This document shows, in pieces, positions 61,055 through 64,000 of a stretch of 64,000 nucleotides of DNA (within the stretch, counting starts at the first letter, position 1; each line of letters begins with the position of its first letter). The position numbers and the translations under genes were made by a program. The notes beneath the pieces were generated by a model. It ran no database searches, was not told the DNA's origin, and worked only from the letters and a program-made list of their open reading frames with translations. The stretch lies in contig JAVTVX010000034.1 in the NCBI GenBank assembly GCA_033439265.1, positions 16,878,501-16,942,500 of the forward strand, written 5' to 3'. This DNA is from Dillenia suffruticosa. Taxonomy: Eukaryota > Streptophyta > Magnoliopsida > Dilleniales > Dilleniaceae.

Positions 61055-62398
61055 CCATGATATGTCGATATTCGCCTGGGCATCCTCCTGCATCATGGCA
61101 TAAACCCGGGCCTGAGCCCTAGGCTGCTATCGTGCCTAGGTTTGTACAGTGTTACTCCTAGTGGTCACCCTGGGAGTAGAAGATACTGGCCGAGTAAGCT
61201 GCCCCTGCTGACCCCTATGAGGAGTACTAGTGCGGCTCTGTGAACTCTGTCATCCGAGTCCTAACTCAGGGCAGAAACTCCTGATATGCCCCGACTTCCC
61301 ACAGCAAGCTCCTATCGAATAGGACCTATTGCACCTGCGGCAATAAGGATGCCGCTAAGTAGTATACTATGTAAGGTGAGTCGAAGCGGGCTGTCTGAAC
61401 CCCTAGGAGTACTATCCTCATCCCAGATTAGAAGATCCAGATCCAAATCCGTCTCTGTGCGAACTGGATCCCTTACCCCTCTTGGAGCTCTACGCAGAAT
61501 GAGACTTTTCTTTCTTTTTCTTTAGCTCTCTGTTCTCTTTCTGCCTAGTCTCAGCGCGGACCAAAGCCTCCGTGCGGTGAGCTGAGTCTATCACGTCGGT
61601 CAGTGTAAACTGTGGAGTAACAGTCATATACTTCTTTATACTGAGATTAAGACCGTCTTCGAATTTGAAGTACAAATACTGAGGTGTGGCCAGATCTGGT
61701 ACAAATGCGGCAAGTCTCCGCATGTCTGCCTCATACTTTGAGACAGATCTGGACCCCTGTGTAAGCCATCCTAGCTCTGACCTCATCCGGTCCTGCTGGT
61801 AGAGTGGGAAAAATCTGTGGTCAAACTCCTGAAGGAAGTCATCCCACTACAGTGGCTCTATCACCTCATCAGTGAGGGCCTCCCACCATAAGAGGGCCTC
61901 TCCTTCTAATAATCGTTGTGCCACTTTTAGACAGAGCTCCTCTCTAATCCCCAAATCAGTCAAAATCCTGCGGGTACGATTGATCTAATGCTTGGCTGCC
62001 GCAGCATCACCAAGCCCTGTGAAATCAGTACACCCCAGCTGACAGGCCTCCTTATCCAACTGAGTCAACTCATGTACCCGTCTAAGAGTAGCCGATGTGG
62101 TCTCACTCGGCTCTGACAAGATAGAAGGACTGGCCACCGGCAGTGGAACCGGTGCCGAAGGAACTGGCGCTACAGCAGGTGCAGGTGCCGCTGTAGGAGG
62201 TTGTGGGGGCGGAATTTGGACCCCATGCAAGCGTACCACTCGTCCACCTGCCGAAAAGGCGTCGAGTGTGGGTACGGGAGTCTCAGCCTGAGCAACTAGC
62301 TGAGTAGGTGCCGGTGGTGGCACGCGAGTCGAGAAACGATCCTCTAGTTCGTCTAATTCCTCTGGTAGGGCAAAACGGGTGATCCGTCAGGTCGTCAT
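61055..62398 (-). pseudogene. Gypsy Gag polyprotein, broken
   Basis: The ATG is at 62398. A Pro/Ala-rich N-terminal region is followed by the capsid-like part (LLEGEALLWWEAL; FDHRFFPLYQQDRMRSEL; SVSKYEADMRRLAAF; DVIDSAHRTEALVRAETRQ), a Lys-rich stretch and a zinc knuckle (ACCGKSGHIRSFCPELG, ~61280). The knuckle's first Cys position appears to be Gly, so the CX2CX4HX4C set is incomplete. Stops occur at codon 4 (TGA), before INRTRR, before WDDFL and after SHSA. Gag would package element RNA in cytoplasmic particles. Confidence 0.82.
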
Positions 62399-62689
62399 AC
62401 TTCTGCAAGAGAAGGATCCTTATTAGGTACATTTAAAGAATAAGCATGGTTCAAGAAATTTGGACTAGTCATATCTTGACTACCCTCACAAAGAATGAAC
62501 TCTTAAAAAAAAAGCATGTTAGGTTAGATACAACTGTATCTAATCCCCCTAAAATAGATGAACTCATATACTTATGACTATGTACCGGGACTTCATGACT
62601 GTATGAAACTCTCATGCATTGAGAACTTTAAACACAAATACACTCGGAAATGTTTTCAAGACTCTCTTCCTAGATAGCTCTAACCTAGG

Positions 62690-62701
62690 TCTCTGATACC
62701 A
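62690..62701 (-). other. Primer-binding site, initiator-Met tRNA type
   Basis: On the minus strand, TGGTATCAGAGA lies 7 bases inside the 5' LTR end. TGGTATCAGAGC is the usual PBS of plant chromoviruses and copia elements, complementary to the 3' end of initiator tRNA-Met; only the last base differs. Confidence 0.8.
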
Positions 62702-62708
62702 AGTCAAA

Positions 62709-64000
62709 TGTTACGCTCCGAACCGGGATCGTAAGCAGCCGCCCGTTATCCTGAATGCCGACTGTATTTTTACAGAAAATCGAGTAGAACCTCCCCGCAT
62801 ATCGGAGGTCTCCCATATAGTAATCAACCTACTACTTGTACAATAGGGCTAACCCGACCTTACAATATATAAATCAAATCCCAACATCAGTCCAACACAT
62901 CCATACCGTACAATCCAGAACAACGCAAGATTAACAAAATGAATTTTCACAGTCATAACCACAGACCTCTACTGCCATGCTCCCGTCAAAGGCATGAATA
63001 GCCGCCAGTCGCCCCTCCTGTAATTTAAATGTGGCACCGAGTGGTCCTAAAGTATACTTCTAGGACATAACACATTCCCAAATAACATACACAATGAATA
63101 GAAATTGCCTCAATGCGAGTATTATGCAATGACATGAGAGTTCCACAATTTAAATATCCATATTTGTACAGTCATCATAGAATTATACAATGGTCATCTA
63201 TAGATCTCAAAATACATATACATCATTAATACAAATTTTAACTCACGAAATTATAGCGAAAATATACAATGACTCCTCAAGTCTAGACCAGATCTCCCAA
63301 TAATATTAAGCGTCCTAAAAGCAACGCTCCTTACCAAATACTATCTCTGAAACAAGAGGGGAAATAAGGGGTGAGTACTCAGGGAAAGAATACTCAGTGA
63401 GTGAGTGGGTCAATACAATCGTCTAATAAGAATTGTGAAACTGGAATGTCAAAGCGTAAATATACAAATCATATTTCAAATCATCATACTTTTCATTTCA
63501 ACAAAATATCATTTGCACGCATTATCAAGTCAAATATGCGTCCAAAGCACTGTCATTAAAAATCATAGAGATGCTAGCCGAAAGTGTCCTGGTAGAGGTC
63601 TACCTCGACCTATGACAGGCGCACCGGGGGTGTTATATGCAAATTTATTTAAAGTGCTCTTTACCCTGGCGTTGGCGACAGATCTCATCCAGGTGCTAGA
63701 TTTAGAGAGAGTATCCAAATCCTCCTCCTTTTCGGGTTCAACCTGGCTAGCACCGTATCGTTAATAAAATCAAGACAACTCTGGGATACCCCAGGCCTAG
63801 GCATATCCAGATGCCACCTAAGCGCCTCTCATGGTGTCCTTCGTAGCTATGGAACAATACATACCAAAGCCCTCAAAGCCAAAATCAATATTGTATCAAG
63901 AATGTGCTGTAATCAGGTTCACAAACCAATGCAATATATAGCGTAAAATAACACATTATACATTTCAACCACATTGATGCATAATTTCATAATTCAACCG
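62709..64000 (-). mobile_element. 5' LTR (copy D) of the minus-strand chromovirus-like element, cut by window edge
   Basis: It begins TGTTACGCTCCGAACCGGG next to the PBS and is collinear with copy C. The element therefore runs leftwards from this LTR to 54830. Visible differences from copy C are mostly C/T and G/A, by eye about one in ten positions. The remaining ~1.25 kb should lie beyond 64000. Confidence 0.78.

Noticed and set aside
1..64000. CRISPR-like or prokaryotic defence array
   Set aside because: Tandem repeats found (38 bp, 87 bp, ~100 bp, 7 bp) have no unique spacers of regular size, and the window is clearly plant nuclear DNA.
1..64000. tRNA or rRNA genes
   Set aside because: B-box-like sequences are seen only in SINE-like elements without a foldable cloverleaf, and no rRNA signature was recognised.

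Overview
This is nuclear DNA from a flowering plant, most likely a eudicot. The evidence is long AT-rich non-coding stretches, host genes built from small exons with GT-AG introns, tRNA-type SINE remnants, and nested Ty3/gypsy, Ty1/copia, LINE and MITE sequences. There are no operons, CRISPR arrays, prokaryotic genes or recognisable tRNA/rRNA genes. The species cannot be named from this sequence.

Host genes. (1) 1716-4955 (+) is a nine-exon inositol polyphosphate 5-phosphatase. Its first intron can only be read in frame as a GC-AG intron. (2) 22929-10155 (-) is a six-exon gene for a plant-specific conserved protein with an N-terminal helical module and an NFSLSDLTADF motif near the C terminus. 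Its 7.4-kb third intron is packed with repeats. (3) 43444-44912 (+) is an intronless nuclear copy of chloroplast elongation factor Tu (tufA). It carries a frameshift in the transit peptide, an in-frame TAG and changes at invariant residues, so it is called a pseudogene.

Transposon blocks. 23.4-28.0 kb (+) and 28.9-32.96 kb (-) are two decayed gypsy elements of one family facing each other; both lack gag at what looks like the same junction. 32.97-40.6 kb holds two further LTRs of another gypsy family, a truncated older one and a long one with a GC-rich core, plus the end of an integrase. 40.6-42.5 kb is a LINE ORF1 remnant split by a roughly 780-bp foldback element. 51.8-54.6 kb is a copia element missing its protease and integrase core. 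54.8-64.0 kb is an almost complete minus-strand gypsy element (LTR, IN, RNase H, RT, PR, Gag, PBS, LTR) whose second LTR runs off the window.

Smaller pieces include two SINE-like families (four and two copies), a hAT-type MITE with a target-site duplication, an LTR-like fragment near 8 kb, a LINE ORF2 tail inside the large intron, an 87-bp tandem repeat that preserves a 29-codon frame, a degenerate AT-rich repeat array and a roughly 540-bp tandem duplication downstream of the tufA copy.

I see no new multi-gene system. The most useful observations are structural: the GC-AG intron, the inactivated tufA copy, the shared gag-less structure of the two facing gypsy elements, the foldback inside a LINE, and a sequence block conserved across four LTR copies. 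Exon borders were placed by hand from reading frame and splice consensus. LTR and repeat borders are approximate unless terminal repeats define them.
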